From Dermanyssus gallinae (lineage: Eukaryota; Arthropoda; Arachnida; Mesostigmata; Dermanyssidae), in assembly GCA_003439945.1 (NCBI GenBank), contig QVRM01006433.1:124001-188000 (forward strand): a stretch of DNA of 64,000 nucleotides, written 5' to 3'. The notes beneath the pieces were generated by a model that had not been told where the DNA came from, did not search any database, and saw nothing but the letters and a program-made list of their open reading frames with translations. Numbering within the stretch: the first letter of the stretch is position 1; every line of letters starts with the position of its first letter. Of this stretch, positions 36,527-49,443 are shown one piece after another. Both the position numbers and the translations under genes were made by a program.

Positions 36527-37739
36527 TTCCAAGGCGCTTGACCGTGTACGATTTTCTGTCATACAATTTTCCCCCCGCATTACCTTCGCATGCAACCAGG
36601 CCGTCTGGTCTCGACCATTCCCGAAAAGCAAGTTTGCACTAGCACCGCCGTACTAACAACAATACTACGAGGGGATTATAACAACAGCAATTATGGGAAC
36701 AGTTATCTATGGTAATGCGTTTGTCCTAGACGGTCTATTGCCTAATTGGTTAATCACTTGGCAAAATCATATAACATACATAAATACAAAGTATATCTAA
36801 AAGCGTGCGGTTGTATGATACATTCGACATGTCAATACAGAGTACCGAATTAATCATGAGGTGAATCTGTCTGTTGAATTTTTCCATCCCTTCACCACCG
36901 CCATAACCATGGTCTATGACCAACCGATTGAGATAACAAAAACAACGACCGTTACTACCGCGGCGGTTTTGCCCTCAGATAGCCTTTTTTCCAGCAACAA
37001 ACTCCAAGCCAAAAGCAAACGTACATAGCCCTTTTCTCTTAGACCATACAAGCCTACAGCACCAATGTCTACTTTTCAGACCTCAATCAGTTGTCTGTTA
37101 TTTTGTGTGTTGCTATCTAGTAGTTTCAGCAAAACGCGAACTTCCTAGTAGGGCCGAGTGTTATGGGCGTCTACGCATACCAACTCCAATAACGAATCCG
37201 GCCACAAGATCTTACAGAGGCAGGCAGTCGCAGTAGTTCATGTAGCCATAGTAGTGGCCACGGGTTAGACCAAAATGGCGTAAGCGACGATGGACGAGGA
37301 TAGTCCTGTTCAGCTACCTCAGGGCGGCAAAGGGCCTAACGTAAGTCGACGACAACGATAAAAAGAAAGAGGTAAAATAAGAAAGACCAGGCCCCGCCGC
37401 TTACTGTTTGTAGATGACCGGAGGGGCGGTGGCACAATAAACTGGTCAAAAGATGTGCTGAGGTGCTGCAGCAGCAGCGGGACCACGATCAGCAGCAGCA
37501 GAAGAAGAAAGTGCGTGCTTTCCTCGTAGGCGGTCGGCCAGCTGGGTAGCTGGGCAGGGGGGGTCACCGCTAGTTGGAAGCGAGGAGGTTGAGGGCCCGC
37601 CTAGAACCAAGCATCGGCCCTGGACTGGGGTCCAACACTCCGTGCCGTTCCTACCGCTACTGCAGCTCCCTATGGAACGACTTCGCAGGCGAACATAGCT
37701 GCTACTGTGGCTGCTTGTCGAAAGCGACCGAAACGGCAA

Positions 37740-37986
<247 letters not shown>

Positions 37987-38490
37987 AATGGCAACGTCAT
38001 TGGCGAACACAATCGCCTCCTCCGGCTGTCGCGTCAGCTTGACTCTATCAGTAGCGGCGGGGTTCCCGGCCGTCATCGAGCCGGCGAAGGCATATTGGAC
38101 TTTCACCTCTTTCCGTATGTACGGCAGTGAGAGACGGCTTGCTGCGAGAAGGCAGGGCAGTAGCGCAGACGACTGTGACTGTCGACTGAGAGATGGACAC
38201 ATACATATACCCATACGGGCACACACACAGAGGCATATTCTCAGAGCCCACTATAGCCCAGATACCGAACAGGCGGGATACAGGGGGTGGGACAGTGAAA
38301 TGGGGACAGCGCCGCTGCACAAACGGTACGCTGCACGGCCAACGTCAACGTTGAAAACGACGAAGCAACTCCGCCAACGCCATCGCCAGTGAACGCTAGA
38401 GCTATGGGCCACTATGGGCCGCCGCTAACAATTCTCCACTTGGCTCGCGCCGTTCTTTCTCCCGCGTGCTTCATCTCACCCTCCAATTCT

Positions 38491-38526
<36 letters not shown>

Positions 38527-38645
38527 CAGTACGTCTCTTTTCAGTTATCCGCTCGGCCGACCGGCGCCAATAGAGGCACCACAGAAGCGCACCTGCACTA
38601 AACCAAGGTCCTAAATGATTTTTTAATTTTAGGAAAGGAAAACTC

Positions 38646-38672
38646 TATATATATATATATATATATATATAT
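38646..38672. repeat. (AT)n microsatellite
   Basis: About 27 bases of AT repeat. Confidence 0.92.
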
Positions 38673-40452
38673 CTTTGCTACTGCCTTTGATTATATCGAA
38701 AAGCGGGCAAGATGTAGAAGAACGTAAGAAAGCATAACGGTCGGCTAGTTTCTAGGCCGATACGTGCTAAAACAGAGAAACCACTACGGCTTCTCATTCC
38801 GACTGAATCCTAACGCGCTCTTGATACCCCTGCGCAAGCACGAGCCCAGAACGAGACCATCCCTCAGAAAAGTTCGTTCGACTCTTAAAATAGGGCCTGC
38901 ACTTCACTGTCTGCCCATTCTGGATACTGTTGCAGGACAACAAAAAGACGATAAAAATAACATATCACACATGACGGTTGTGAAGGTCTTCTCGAATTCC
39001 GCGAACAAGCCGTCCTCCTCTAACCTTTAGCGAAGTAGACAACGCCCCATAGCCGCGTGATGTGAGGTGACTATGGTACTCTCGGCAATAATAGGATCTC
39101 CTTTAGGGAACAAAATTCATTGGTGGAAGGGAATTCGTGACACCTGCACCGGTTATAACGATAGAAGCGGCCTTAGAAGTAGCAGTGGTGGTCGTCGTGC
39201 TTGCTTTTTACAGCGGCTCCCCATGCAGGTAATCTCACTTGAAACGGTTCCCGAACCCCCGATAGCAATATTGAAGCTCGACACGGCTGACGTCGCAGAT
39301 AGCTGCTGCTGCTACTGCCGCAATCGAGCAGCAAGGACAGGGGGTCAACGGCAACAGCATAAGACTCGCACCAGGTTATACCGGTGGCAAGAGCGGTAAA
39401 TATGACAACGGCCTTGCATAAGGCATCAAAGAAGACGCCCTCCGTGCCCCGTCAAGCCAGCACAGGTTGGCGTGGATCGGACACTGAATGACGCATCAGT
39501 ATTCCCGCACAGCTGTAGGCAGGCATACGTACTCTCAGGAATGAAGCAAAAGGGACAGCGGGCGACACATGGTCAGGTCCGGCTGACCAGAACATGACGG
39601 GACCGGGGCTAGGCTTTCTTTTTCGTTCGGCCTCAGCGGGGCCTCGGCAACAACAAGGGCAGCGCAACCCGGCGGAGACGGTGGCCTGCTACGGCTGTAC
39701 CGTGGCAGTTTTCTCGTTCAGCAGCTTTCTTTCGAAATTCGTCCAGTAGTCGCCCAAGTCGTCTTTTTTCGATGCCACAGCCGCGTCGAGGAATGCCCGC
39801 GCAAGCATCGCCTCTCCAGCCTAGCGTTACCCCGCCCGCTCCTGGTCTGCCTTCAACCCCCCCCCCCCTCCCACACTAGCAGTAGCTGGGGTGAAGGCAA
39901 GCAGCCGTCCTGACAGCAGCAGTAGTAGTAGCACCCCTACTGCGCGCCCTTCCTTTTCCAAACACACGGCACGCATCTACTCGCAATGCTACTGCCACAA
40001 GATGGGCGGCACAACTCAGATAGATGGCCATGATCGTCCGTTGCCACCGCCGACAGGCTGCTCTATCTAGAAAGGGTCGAGGATACAGCGGAAAAGAGTC
40101 GAAGTGGAGACAAAGAAGGAGTCCTTTTGGGTGTAAGGCGAGTAGTTCGTCGCTTTGCCCAGAGCTACAGCAGCATCCGACTCGGCTGCCTGTCTCGCCA
40201 GGCCAAATGAAAATCACGAGACAAAGAAGAGACGATAGCAGGGGAGCTCAGGAAACAAGCAAGAAATGAGAGAACGGAAAAAGCGAGCGGAAAAAGGAGG
40301 ACATTGCAAAAAGGGAGAGGGGGTTCCGCAGAGGATCACAACCAATGTGGTATGGGCTTGTTCAGGGGTTTCTTACTCTAAGCCAGTCAACTTATCTGCG
40401 GCCCAGTCGTCTTTCGTTCCTTGTATTTGTCGTTCGAAATGTATAAAACGTG

Positions 40453-40489
40453 ATATATATATATATATATTATATATATATATATATAT
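40453..40489. repeat. (AT)n microsatellite
   Basis: Two AT runs in opposite register, joined at ATTA. Confidence 0.92.
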
Positions 40490-41681
40490 GTGAACAGAAT
40501 AAACAAAAATACAGAATTAAATTTACTACATGTTACAGAATGAACACGTAGCCTTCGTCCAAAGGTTTCACAGTCACTCACGATGGTGCACCGTCTTCTG
40601 CGGTAATAACCTTGTTTCGGTATTGGAAGGCGAGTCTTATCAATAGCTAATAAACCTTCCGTCTGTAATGCAAGTCCTCTCTCAAGGGCACAAAAAAAAC
40701 TAAACGGGTTACAGCTCGGTAAAGACGAAGACTAGCGTAACTACGCTGACTTAGCCTAGTTTTGAAGTGTTAGCCTCTGTACAGTGACCTAACACACACA
40801 CATACAGCGTGACATAGAGTTAAAGATAACCTCCTCAAACAAATGTTTTAATTCAAGGTGACCTACTACGTAGCGGTGGTAACTTGGCCAGCTAACGCAC
40901 TGTTCCAGTCAACTAGCGTGAGCTCGCATTTGGGTGTGGTTGGTAGACTCGTTCTTTATTTCTAGTTTTTTTATGGCAAATTTCGATTGCTGGCGGGTTC
41001 GACTATGTGCAAAACGATCCCTGACGTGCGTTGAAGAATGGCAACCGTTACCGTTTAACAAGAAATCACATTAGTGAGTTAGGACTGAAGTTAGTCCATG
41101 CAGTGGCTTCGAGAAAAGTTTCGGTCATCTTCCACTGACACACCTGAATGTGTGCGAGCTTTGTTTGTGACTCGGCCAGAAGTGCAGAAGAGGTACTTCT
41201 CGAGGAGAGAGGCTCGAGAACGAGAACGGGGTCGGTCTGTTTGGCGCGCCTATCTATCTGCGTTTCGGCCAACGTCATCATCGACGTGCGATATGAGCGC
41301 GAGAATAAGTTACTTATGAGAGCAGTCATGCGCGGAGATATTTGCAGGCTGTGGCGGCTTTCATTGGATTGGGTGCTCTCGGCCGAGCGACTGGTATTGC
41401 TGGCCGCCGTATTGCCAAAGCAATCCGACGGCCATCTATCTGACTGACTACTCCAGCTGGAGCTGTGCCCTGCAGCCCTTAACGCCATAAACGGCACGGC
41501 CGCAGGAGCGGCGAGGCCCGTGACAGCGCCAGTAAGCATGAGTCGCGGCTGGCTGGCTGGCTGGCTGTTTGTGTGGCAGGTAGCCCCGTACCAGGCACGT
41601 ACCAGATAGCCAGCAAGGTACTGTCTCCGTTGACCGTGGAAGTCGTGAAAACGGTCCGGTGGAAAACTGGCGTGTATTCGA

Positions 41682-41780
41682 TGCAGCAGCAGCAGCAGCA
41701 AAAATAACAGTAACCGCAGCAGCAGCAACAACAACAACAATAACAATAATAACAACAACAACAACAGCGACGGCAACGGC
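41682..41780. repeat. CAG/CAA/AAT triplet array
   Basis: (CAG)n changes to (AAC)n and (AAT)n units along the tract; Leu-rich frames on the minus strand are artefacts. Confidence 0.85.
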
Positions 41781-43258
41781 CACGTATGCCAGTTCAAGAC
41801 AGTTCGATATGCGATAACTCGTCCACAACTATAGTTTTGCAGCTAAACGCAGTAGAACGCAGCCCTAAGAGTCATAGTGCTAATATATAGAACTTCGTAC
41901 CAACAGTTACGATTGCGCGTATGTCGCCCCCATTACGACAGTAGGCTGCCGTACACAAACGGAAAGCTAGTTCGTATGCTACACGAACCAACGCCGACTG
42001 CTTCGTAGCTATCAAGGATAACTTAGTGCTCGCAAATAAAATAAAGCAACTGTTACGCGCTAGATGCGCTGGCGAAGCTACTGACTGAACAGTGCATAGT
42101 GGATAATATTAATAATAATAATGATAAGAAGGAGTGAATGATATAAGCACACTAGTGTTGCAGAACTTAGCGAACAACAGCCCATAGCTGCCTCGGCTAG
42201 CTGTCTTTACTGAGGTAGCGTCGTGTGTGCTTCATTTACGACATACTCTCGTATAGTTGGCACGCGATGAACGTTCTAACATCTAACAGGGTATCGCAAC
42301 AAGATACCGGCACAAAATTACTGTCCATTCAATTCGCTGGCTTGGCTAGTTTATTTCGGCGGCTTCAAGTTCTTTTTTTTTATATTGAAGGTTTCGCGAA
42401 TGATTGATGCATCGCTGGGCAGCTGGCCGCGACTAGTGTGGGACTAATGAACTCACAAAACCGAGATTCCTCCCCAGTTTCTTAGGCTCGGAATTGCGCG
42501 GTATCTCTTCGACATGGCTCAGCTCCAGTCCTAGCGGCTCCGCCTCAGCCATGAGCTTAAATTGACCTAGCTGGCACACCCCAGCCCTATCGCAAAATAA
42601 TTGGAGCAGACAGCTTGCAAACTTGAAACGTATCGCCTATGTAACGACTAAGTCAGTTAATCTGTAATAGTCAGCTAGTGGTCCAGCCATAGCGGGAAAG
42701 TCTACTAACGGGCAAACGGATAGCAGCCAATTAACAACAATTCTACTAAAATGTAGTTTCTAGTGCGCAATATCTGAAGAACCTACTTGCGCATCAAAAC
42801 AACAATATCACCACCACCGCCGCCGCCATCAACAACAACAATACCAACAACCACAATAACAAGAGCTACCCCAACAACCCTCAACGGCACCACTAACGAT
42901 AACCATAATAAAAACACTATCACGCCGCACTAACAACTTCAGGCAACAATAACACTAAATAGCCAATAGCCACACCTATGTAGCAACAACAGTATCAAAA
43001 TCGGGATTGCTTTCACTCGAACTCGAACGTATACTTGCAGATATATCTGCGGACGTGTGTGTGTGCGTATTTTTGGCCGTAACTTCGTCAGAAGCGCGCC
43101 AAATACCAGCCAAGATTGGAGCAGCTTGCCTCCTTTCGCGAGTGTAACCCTATCCGCACTACAAGAGATAATAGCAAAGACGTCGTCGCTCGTCTAGAGT
43201 TAGCGCATGCAACGGCTATGCGAGCGAGACGGAAGAAGAAGAAGAAGAGATTGCGTAG

Positions 43259-43279
43259 ATATATATATATATATATATA
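43259..43279. repeat. (AT)n microsatellite
   Basis: About 21 bases of AT repeat. Confidence 0.88.
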
Positions 43280-44233
43280 AGGCGAGAGAGAAAGGAAGAA
43301 AGAGCGCTGGGTGGCAGGGACCGGCGAACGCAACCCCGAAGGAAGGTTTGGGCGAATTTTTTCGTTGACTTGGCGCCGTTGTCGACGGCCTGACAGGCAA
43401 AACGGTCGGTCTATCAGAGCGAGAAGGTGAACGCTTCGGAACGTAGCCTTTTCGCGCGTTGCCCCTCTCTCTCTCTCTAGCTTTCGTCGTGTTTGAACTC
43501 CTGACGCTGGCGAGGGGACGGGCGCGGACCAACGTTAGGCCCGAAAGGAGCACATGAAACTGCCAGAGCAGAGCCAACAGAGGACTAGTCGGAGAGAAAG
43601 AAACCGAACCACCAAGCCGAACCGGTCGCTCGGTGCCAGCAGCGTTGGCCGACGCTCGCAAGCTGGCCAAGTTGGCCAACCGACGAGGTGCTGACGAGTA
43701 GAAGGAATTTGATCATTATACAATCCAATATCCATTAGCTATTACCAGGTTACTGTGCCAAGGGGTACCCGGCCGGTGCCTCGGCGGCGGGCGGCCGTTC
43801 CCATCTGTAGCCGCCGCCCCCCCTGCGCCCCCGCCCCCCTCTAACTGCATCTCTACCAGCCGCCAGACATACGCGCTCTTGCATGCGCTCGCCTTGCTAC
43901 CCCCTTCACCCCCCCCCCCCGAACGCTGCTCGTGCTGCCGCTGCATGTCGGGGCCGCCGCCGAAGTTCCAAGCCACCAACATTTGCCCCACATCGCCTTT
44001 CGCCGCCCTAGCCATCCGTCGCGGACCCCAGGTACGGTCGACCACCGGGCGGTGCTAGATAGATAGATTGTGAGATTTAGGTAGTTCATGCGTGTATCGA
44101 GAGCCCACCACTTTGGTGGCGATGATGATGACGACGACCAGCGCAGGAGGCAGTGATCACCACTGCTACTACAACTACTATTATAATTACTACGACCGCT
44201 GCTTTCACCTCACTGCCAACACTGCCAACACCA

Positions 44234-44266
44234 TCATCACCACCACCACCACCACCACCACCATCC
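44234..44266. repeat. CAC triplet array
   Basis: ATCATCACCACCACCACCAC-type run of about 33 bases. Confidence 0.8.
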
Positions 44267-44378
44267 TCATCTATCTCTACAGAAGGGGAAGAACCAGCCA
44301 ACCTCTCAGCCCAATGATGCTCGGCTGGCGATGGTCTTTACCGCCGCAACAAAGAGACAATGGTCTCGAAACGTTGCT

Positions 44379-44395
44379 TGTTCAATACGTACTAT
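44379..44395. repeat. 17 bp target-site duplication, left copy
   Basis: TGTTCAATACGTACTAT occurs here and again at 44574-44590, directly flanking the SINE. The two copies are identical. Confidence 0.85.
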
Positions 44396-44573
44396 ACAAT
44401 CTATTCGAGGCTGACTCTCAGCCAAGATTTAACGTCTTGCTGCTTTTCGCATTGCTTCATAGACGGACTACCCCCATAAATACAAATGTGCAACGGTGGG
44501 GCTCGAACCCGCGCACCTATGTGTCTCCTCCGGTCGCGAGGCGCAGACGCATGTCACCACGCCCCCGACGTAC
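44396..44573 (-). repeat. tRNA-derived SINE, family A, with target-site duplication
   Basis: On the minus strand the element starts with a tRNA-like head containing the box B string CGGGTTCGAGCCCC, preceded by CTGCGCCTCGCGACCGGAGG, and continues through CATTTGTATTTATGGGGGTAG to CTTGGCTGAGAGTCAGCC. It matches the copies at 22.2 kb and 49.25-49.62 kb over its whole length. The direct repeat TGTTCAATACGTACTAT (17 bp) lies immediately outside both ends, at 44379-44395 and 44574-44590 and without mismatch, as expected for LINE-mediated insertion. The short frame that crosses it is not a gene. Confidence 0.88.
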
Positions 44574-44590
44574 TGTTCAATACGTACTAT
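44574..44590. repeat. 17 bp target-site duplication, right copy
   Basis: It is an exact duplicate of 44379-44395, on the other side of the SINE. Confidence 0.85.
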
Positions 44591-44648
44591 TGTAGTATCA
44601 GGCCGCAAATATGGAAGCGGCAAACATGGCGTCATCTCTGCCGATTTA

Positions 44649-44651
<3 letters not shown>

Positions 44652-44692
<41 letters not shown>
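44652..44692. repeat. (AT)n microsatellite
   Basis: About 40 bases of AT repeat, 60 bases to the right of the SINE target-site duplication. Confidence 0.95.
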
Positions 44693-44694
<2 letters not shown>

Positions 44695-45335
44695 GTTATC
44701 ACATTGAAATGACAGCGTTCGACAATTCGCAGCCCCGGCTAGACTGGAGGGCTGTTAAAGAGTTTAAACGATCGTCACGCCCAGCCATTCACTTACGTAG
44801 TCATTACGTACTGTACAATTGATTCTGCGCACTGACTTTTATCTTAATTTACTTTTATCTTAATTTAAACTCTAGGTTTGTGTTTAACCCACATTAGTGA
44901 CTTATAACTAAAATTGGATGCAGGTATTGCACTTTTATAAATTAGCCCAAACATTTTCAACTTTTAAAAGTTTCTAGTTTAATGACTAAAATTGTCAAGA
45001 TTCATTAGGCCAGGTAGACCCTATTTTACGAAACTGGCGCGTTAGCCGCCTGAAGGAATGACTGTTTTCGCTGAGCGTGCTAAACGATTTAACGAACTCT
45101 TTTCGTTATGGCAAAGGCCATGGAAATGAAGCGATATGCATGTGACTGCAGCAAGCTTTAGAGAAGAGAGTGAAATTAGATAGCACAAAAGGTCGCTCGT
45201 GGCTCGTATGATGCCTTCGACCGACTTATATCTGTGATTTAGATCAAGGGGGTAATATTAAGAGCGGATGTATACAGCAGAAAGTGAAATTAATTAATTT
45301 GTGGTAATTCTCTTAGGGGACACTAGCTAGGTTAA

Positions 45336-45337
<2 letters not shown>

Positions 45338-45380
<43 letters not shown>
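45338..45380. repeat. (AT)n microsatellite
   Basis: About 42 bases of AT repeat; a second tract lies 60 bases further at 45440-45465. Confidence 0.95.
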
Positions 45381-45382
<2 letters not shown>

Positions 45383-45439
45383 GATGATTTATTAATTTAC
45401 AATTTTACAATACGTTTGCACACTCGGCAGTGCTCGCCT

Positions 45440-45465
<26 letters not shown>
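45440..45465. repeat. (AT)n microsatellite
   Basis: About 25 bases of AT repeat. Confidence 0.92.
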
Positions 45466-45471
<6 letters not shown>

Positions 45472-46161
45472 CGGCAGCTCTCCTGTCTAAATGCACGGCT
45501 GTACAACAGCTGCGCTCTTTTATGAGCACAGAATGTGCTTATTTCAGTGTAGCACGCTAGGCTGTATAACAATTAAAGCTGCTTAGATAGCACGCGTCAA
45601 AACAAACGAAAAGTAGAGAAAGATGGAGACACATCGTTGAGATGAGTAGTGGCGCCTTCATTAGGCGATTCTGATAACTGATTTCGAAAGAGACGCCCGA
45701 TAGATGCGTTAGAGATAAAATAATGATAATACATGTGTGGCGGATAAATTGCGGAAATATATAATAGTAATATCACATTGTTAGTCTATCGCTTTCAGGG
45801 AATCATTGTAACAACGGTGATTTTTGCAAAGTCCGTTATAGCTCTGTTGTCGTGTGAATCCCGTTTGCGGCTCCCACCCTCTTCTCAGATTTCTCTCCAA
45901 AATGGCTGCGCACGAATGACACAACGAGGCCGACACGTCTCCTTTCTTTTACTCACCTAAATCACATGTTCTTACAATTTGTTTAAGCCTTCAGTAAGAT
46001 ACTGAGATGTCTGTCGGTGTCCGCGTGGTCAGCAAGAAGGACACAGTGTGTGGCAATTCGCGGCACACGTGCACTCGACTGCGGTGCAGGCGCAATAGCA
46101 AAGATGAGTGTATGGTTTTCGTTTGCGGACTTTCTTTCTTTTATATATAAACAAAAAAAAA

Positions 46162-46200
46162 ATATATATATATATATATATAGAGCGAGAGAGAGAGAGG
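46162..46200. repeat. (AT)n(GA)n compound microsatellite
   Basis: An AT run followed by GAGCGAGAGAGAGAGA. Confidence 0.88.
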
Positions 46201-47825
46201 GGAAGAAGAGAAAGGGAGAGTACAAGAAAAAAGCATCTAGAATATACCGGTGTAGCTTCGAAAATCGATACAACACGTCATCAGAAAGACGCTAAAAGAA
46301 TCGTTGTATAATAATCCTGTAACCTATACTAATATAATACGTCGTTTTGAAGCCTTGAAGAACCTGCCTGCCTGCTGAAATGCAGCCTAATGCGGCGTTA
46401 GTCCCTACATACAGCGTAGGGAGACAAGCTGGTCCTGTTGCAGCTGCCAATGCCGTTGCGTCCGCCTGTTGAGGCTCATTGCTAGAAAGAACAGTTCGGG
46501 TTTGTGACGTCGGTCTAGTTGATATGCGGCGCTTCTACACCGCACCGCACCGAACGAACGTATTACCACAGCGACTCGCTGGCTGACTGACTATCTTGCG
46601 GCTGGCGGACGCGGCCACAAGGCTAACGCAAGTAGCACACCATTTTGGATTGGAAGGGTGCCGAAGCATCTTTTCCTCTTTGCCGTTATGGGCGGCGTCG
46701 GGGGTGAGGGGGTGCGGGAGACATGACAACGACGACGACGTAAGGAAGAAGGTAGATGATGCCTGCAGATCTCCTGCTACCTCTACCGACTAGCACTACC
46801 ATTCACCCCCAACCTCACACGCCCCCTCCCAGCGTCACCGCTGCCACCCCCGCCGGTGTCGTCCTTCTCGGTGGGCTTTCTTGGCTAGGCTGCTACTAGG
46901 CCTGGTTGTGGTCGTATCGATCAGAGGATTCGGCGGCGATCGCAACGAACGGCGGGCTGGGCGGCAAAAGGACAACTCCCGACCGGAAACGATGTTTTGC
47001 TCCCTCATTCCCTCCTGCCAAGCCGACGATGTCGACGACAGCAGCAACAGCAGCAGCATCAGCTTCTACAGCAGAAGCAGAGAGAGAGCGAGAAGGTGGG
47101 CGACACCGAGATTTACAGCGAGAGAAAGGAAGAGAGAACAGGCCAGGCTGGCCACCGCTCGTTTCTCACCGCTCAGGCGGCTTCTCTCTCTCTCTCTCGC
47201 TGAGATTCTTGCCGCCCACCGGCGTCCACTGACGACCGCCCCTTCTTCCCGCTTGGCCCTTCCCGCTTTGCCATCACAGAACAAGCCAGTCTGCCGGCGC
47301 CGCCTGCCTCCTGCCGCCTGTTTGTGTCGCTGTGCGATCCAGTCGGCACAAGCATCCACAAGCACCACGGCCAACCATTACGGCAGGACACCACAGCGAC
47401 GACGAGCAGGACACCAAGCACGGGGGCACAGCCTACATACAGCCCACGGTGGTTCCAACCCACGGTAGCACGGTAACGACACAGGGACGACCGAGGACAA
47501 CGGACGATGATGACAACGACCGCAAAGATGGCGGCCGACTCCGGCTGCTACGACTGCTTCTACTACTACTACTGCTGCTGCTGCTACTACTACTACGCGC
47601 ACACACACTGACAACCGAGGCCGAAAGCATCAAGCACATTGAGAGTGAGCCACGCTTAACGCGGCCCCTCACACCCCGCGCCCCTGCTCACCCGGCCGGC
47701 CGCCCCAACAACGAGTATTGGTGTGGTATTGAGCGAAGAACACGAGCGAGGAACATCAGCAGTCGAGTAAAATGGCGAGGGAAAAATCGGAACAACCGAA
47801 CCGGGCGGCCGAGCAGAAGACGTAG

Positions 47826-47940
47826 ATGCAGACGACGATGACGACGACGACGACGACGACGGCGACAACAACAACAACGACGCCGACAACGACAACAACA
47901 ACAACGACATCGACGACGACGACGACGCCGACGACCACAA
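47826..47940. repeat. mixed CGA/CAA triplet array
   Basis: A stretch of (ACG)n, (ACA)n and GCC/GAC variants, made of the same unit types as the array at 37740-37986. Confidence 0.85.
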
Positions 47941-48490
47941 TGACAGTCAGCTCGCAAACCAGCGACGGCAGAGCGGGCAGCGGATGTTGTGGCGGTAGCG
48001 AATATTGTAGACGTCTCCCGTAGCACATTTGTACAGAGAGAGGTAAGAGCAACCAACACAAGCGAACCCAAGTGCAGACGACAAGACTACGAGACTGACA
48101 AGCAGGCGGCCAAGTTGGCGGTTACGTCGGTCGGTCGGTCGGTGAACGTCCTGCACGCAAGCCTCACGACGAATTCGCCTCAACCTGCCCAGGTTGGCTT
48201 CTCCGGCATATCGTCACACCGATACCCCCATATATGGCTCCATTCCCGTCGTCGTTGGCGTCCTCCTCGAATGCACCTATTGTCTACGCTAACACATCGA
48301 TATGCTACTTTACATCATTCTGCGTATGGCTCCCCTCCCTCCCTCCCTCTCTCTCTCTCTCTTTGTCTGTATGTTTCTATATCTTGCTTTCTATTCCTCT
48401 GTTCGCGTTCTGTGTCTCCTGCGTTGGGCCGGTTTGTGCTGGAGGGTCATTTCCGACCGGCGGCGAGTCCCGCCCATCTGTATGGCGGTG

Positions 48491-48504
48491 TTGTTGTTGT
48501 TGTT

Positions 48505-48576
<72 letters not shown>

Positions 48577-48578
48577 GC
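48491..48578. repeat. graded triplet array (TTG)5(TCG)16(CCG)8
   Basis: Five TTG units pass directly into sixteen TCG units and then eight CCG units, with no interruption. Long Cys/Arg/Ser or Ala/Val open frames across it are artefacts. Confidence 0.92.
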
Positions 48579-49103
48579 ATGATATGTTCTCAGGCTAACG
48601 TCGTCAGTGATGGCGTCGCTTGGCTGTGTGTTATTGTTACACTGAGAGCAGCAGCAGCAGCAACAACAACAACAACTCTTAACAAAATACGTCTCTCCGT
48701 CGTCACTACTCACGTATTTGATCGGTCTAGCCCACACTTTGATTTCGTTGTCGTCGTCTGCCGTCACTACTACTACTACTACCCCTATTATATGCCGGTA
48801 TGCGATAATGCCAGCAATAACAATGACGCCACTATTACCAATAAGTGCCGCGCCAACGAACCAACAAAAACAACAATAGCATCAACAACAACAACAACAA
48901 CAAAAACAACTATTATAACTATACGACTTCTTCTAGAGCTACACGACCACTGCGACTATTAACTGTCGTAATAACTTGCCTTCGGGGACAGATAAGACCT
49001 AAATACTAGATGCTGTTACTGCAGCCGCTGACGATGGACTGCTAGGCATCTTTCCGTTTGGCCTTGAGCGTTGTATGCAACACCTTTGCCTGCAGGAATC
49101 CGT

Positions 49104-49131
49104 CTCAAACCACGCCACGATGTGGTTTGAG
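49104..49131. repeat. perfect hairpin, 10 bp arms
   Basis: CTCAAACCAC and GTGGTTTGAG flank an 8-base loop, about 120 bases upstream of the SINE pair. Confidence 0.88.
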
Positions 49132-49251
49132 AAAGCAGTCATTTCCTGTGACGACGGGATGTGAGAGAGAGAGAGATAGATGGCGCACCATGATCATGGC
49201 ACACAACTGGAAGTGTGGTTGCAGTAGTAGTAGTAGTAAAAGTAGTAGCAA

Positions 49252-49430
49252 TTGTCGGGCCCGGTGGAGTGGTGCATTCGTCCGCGCCTCGCGACCGGAG
49301 GAGACACATACATAGGTGCGCGGGTTCGAGCCCCACCGTTGCACCGATTTGTATTTATGGGGGTAGTCCGTCTATGAAGCAATGCAAAGCGCAGTCCCAT
49401 GGACGTTCAATCTTGGCTGAGGGTCAGCCC
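49252..49430 (+). repeat. tRNA-derived SINE, family A, first of a head-to-tail pair
   Basis: The head contains GTGGTGCATTCGTCCGCGCC and the box B GGGTTCGAGCCCCACCG, followed by the family tail ATTTGTATTTATGGGGGTAG and then CTTGGCTGAGGGTCAGC. The sequence is collinear with the copy at 49444-49621 and, in reverse, with those at 44.4 and 22.2 kb. The tRNA-like head can pair its ends (CGGTGG with CCACCG), and an apparent anticodon arm CCTC/GAGG encloses GCGACCG. It is joined to a conserved non-tRNA tail, so it is a SINE rather than a tRNA gene. Confidence 0.85.
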
Positions 49431-49443
49431 GAAAACTTTACTA

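Noticed and set aside
43560..43640. Minus-strand RFGLVVRF resembling an RNP1-like GFGFVTF
   Set aside because: The surrounding residues do not match any RRM, the Musashi frame and phase do not fit, and splice sites are absent.
44486..44822. Frames containing GARTRAPMCLL or MGLEPAHLC type sequence, repeated at 49.1-49.4 kb
   Set aside because: They are translations of the SINE family A head; their similarity to each other reflects the repeat, not a gene family.
48234..48962. 242-residue Arg/Cys/Thr-rich frame
   Set aside because: It is driven by the TTG/TCG/CCG array and CT runs; no domain.
49256..49340. Possible functional tRNA gene
   Set aside because: The cloverleaf is irregular, the same head is attached to a conserved SINE tail in four copies, and box B is mutated in one.
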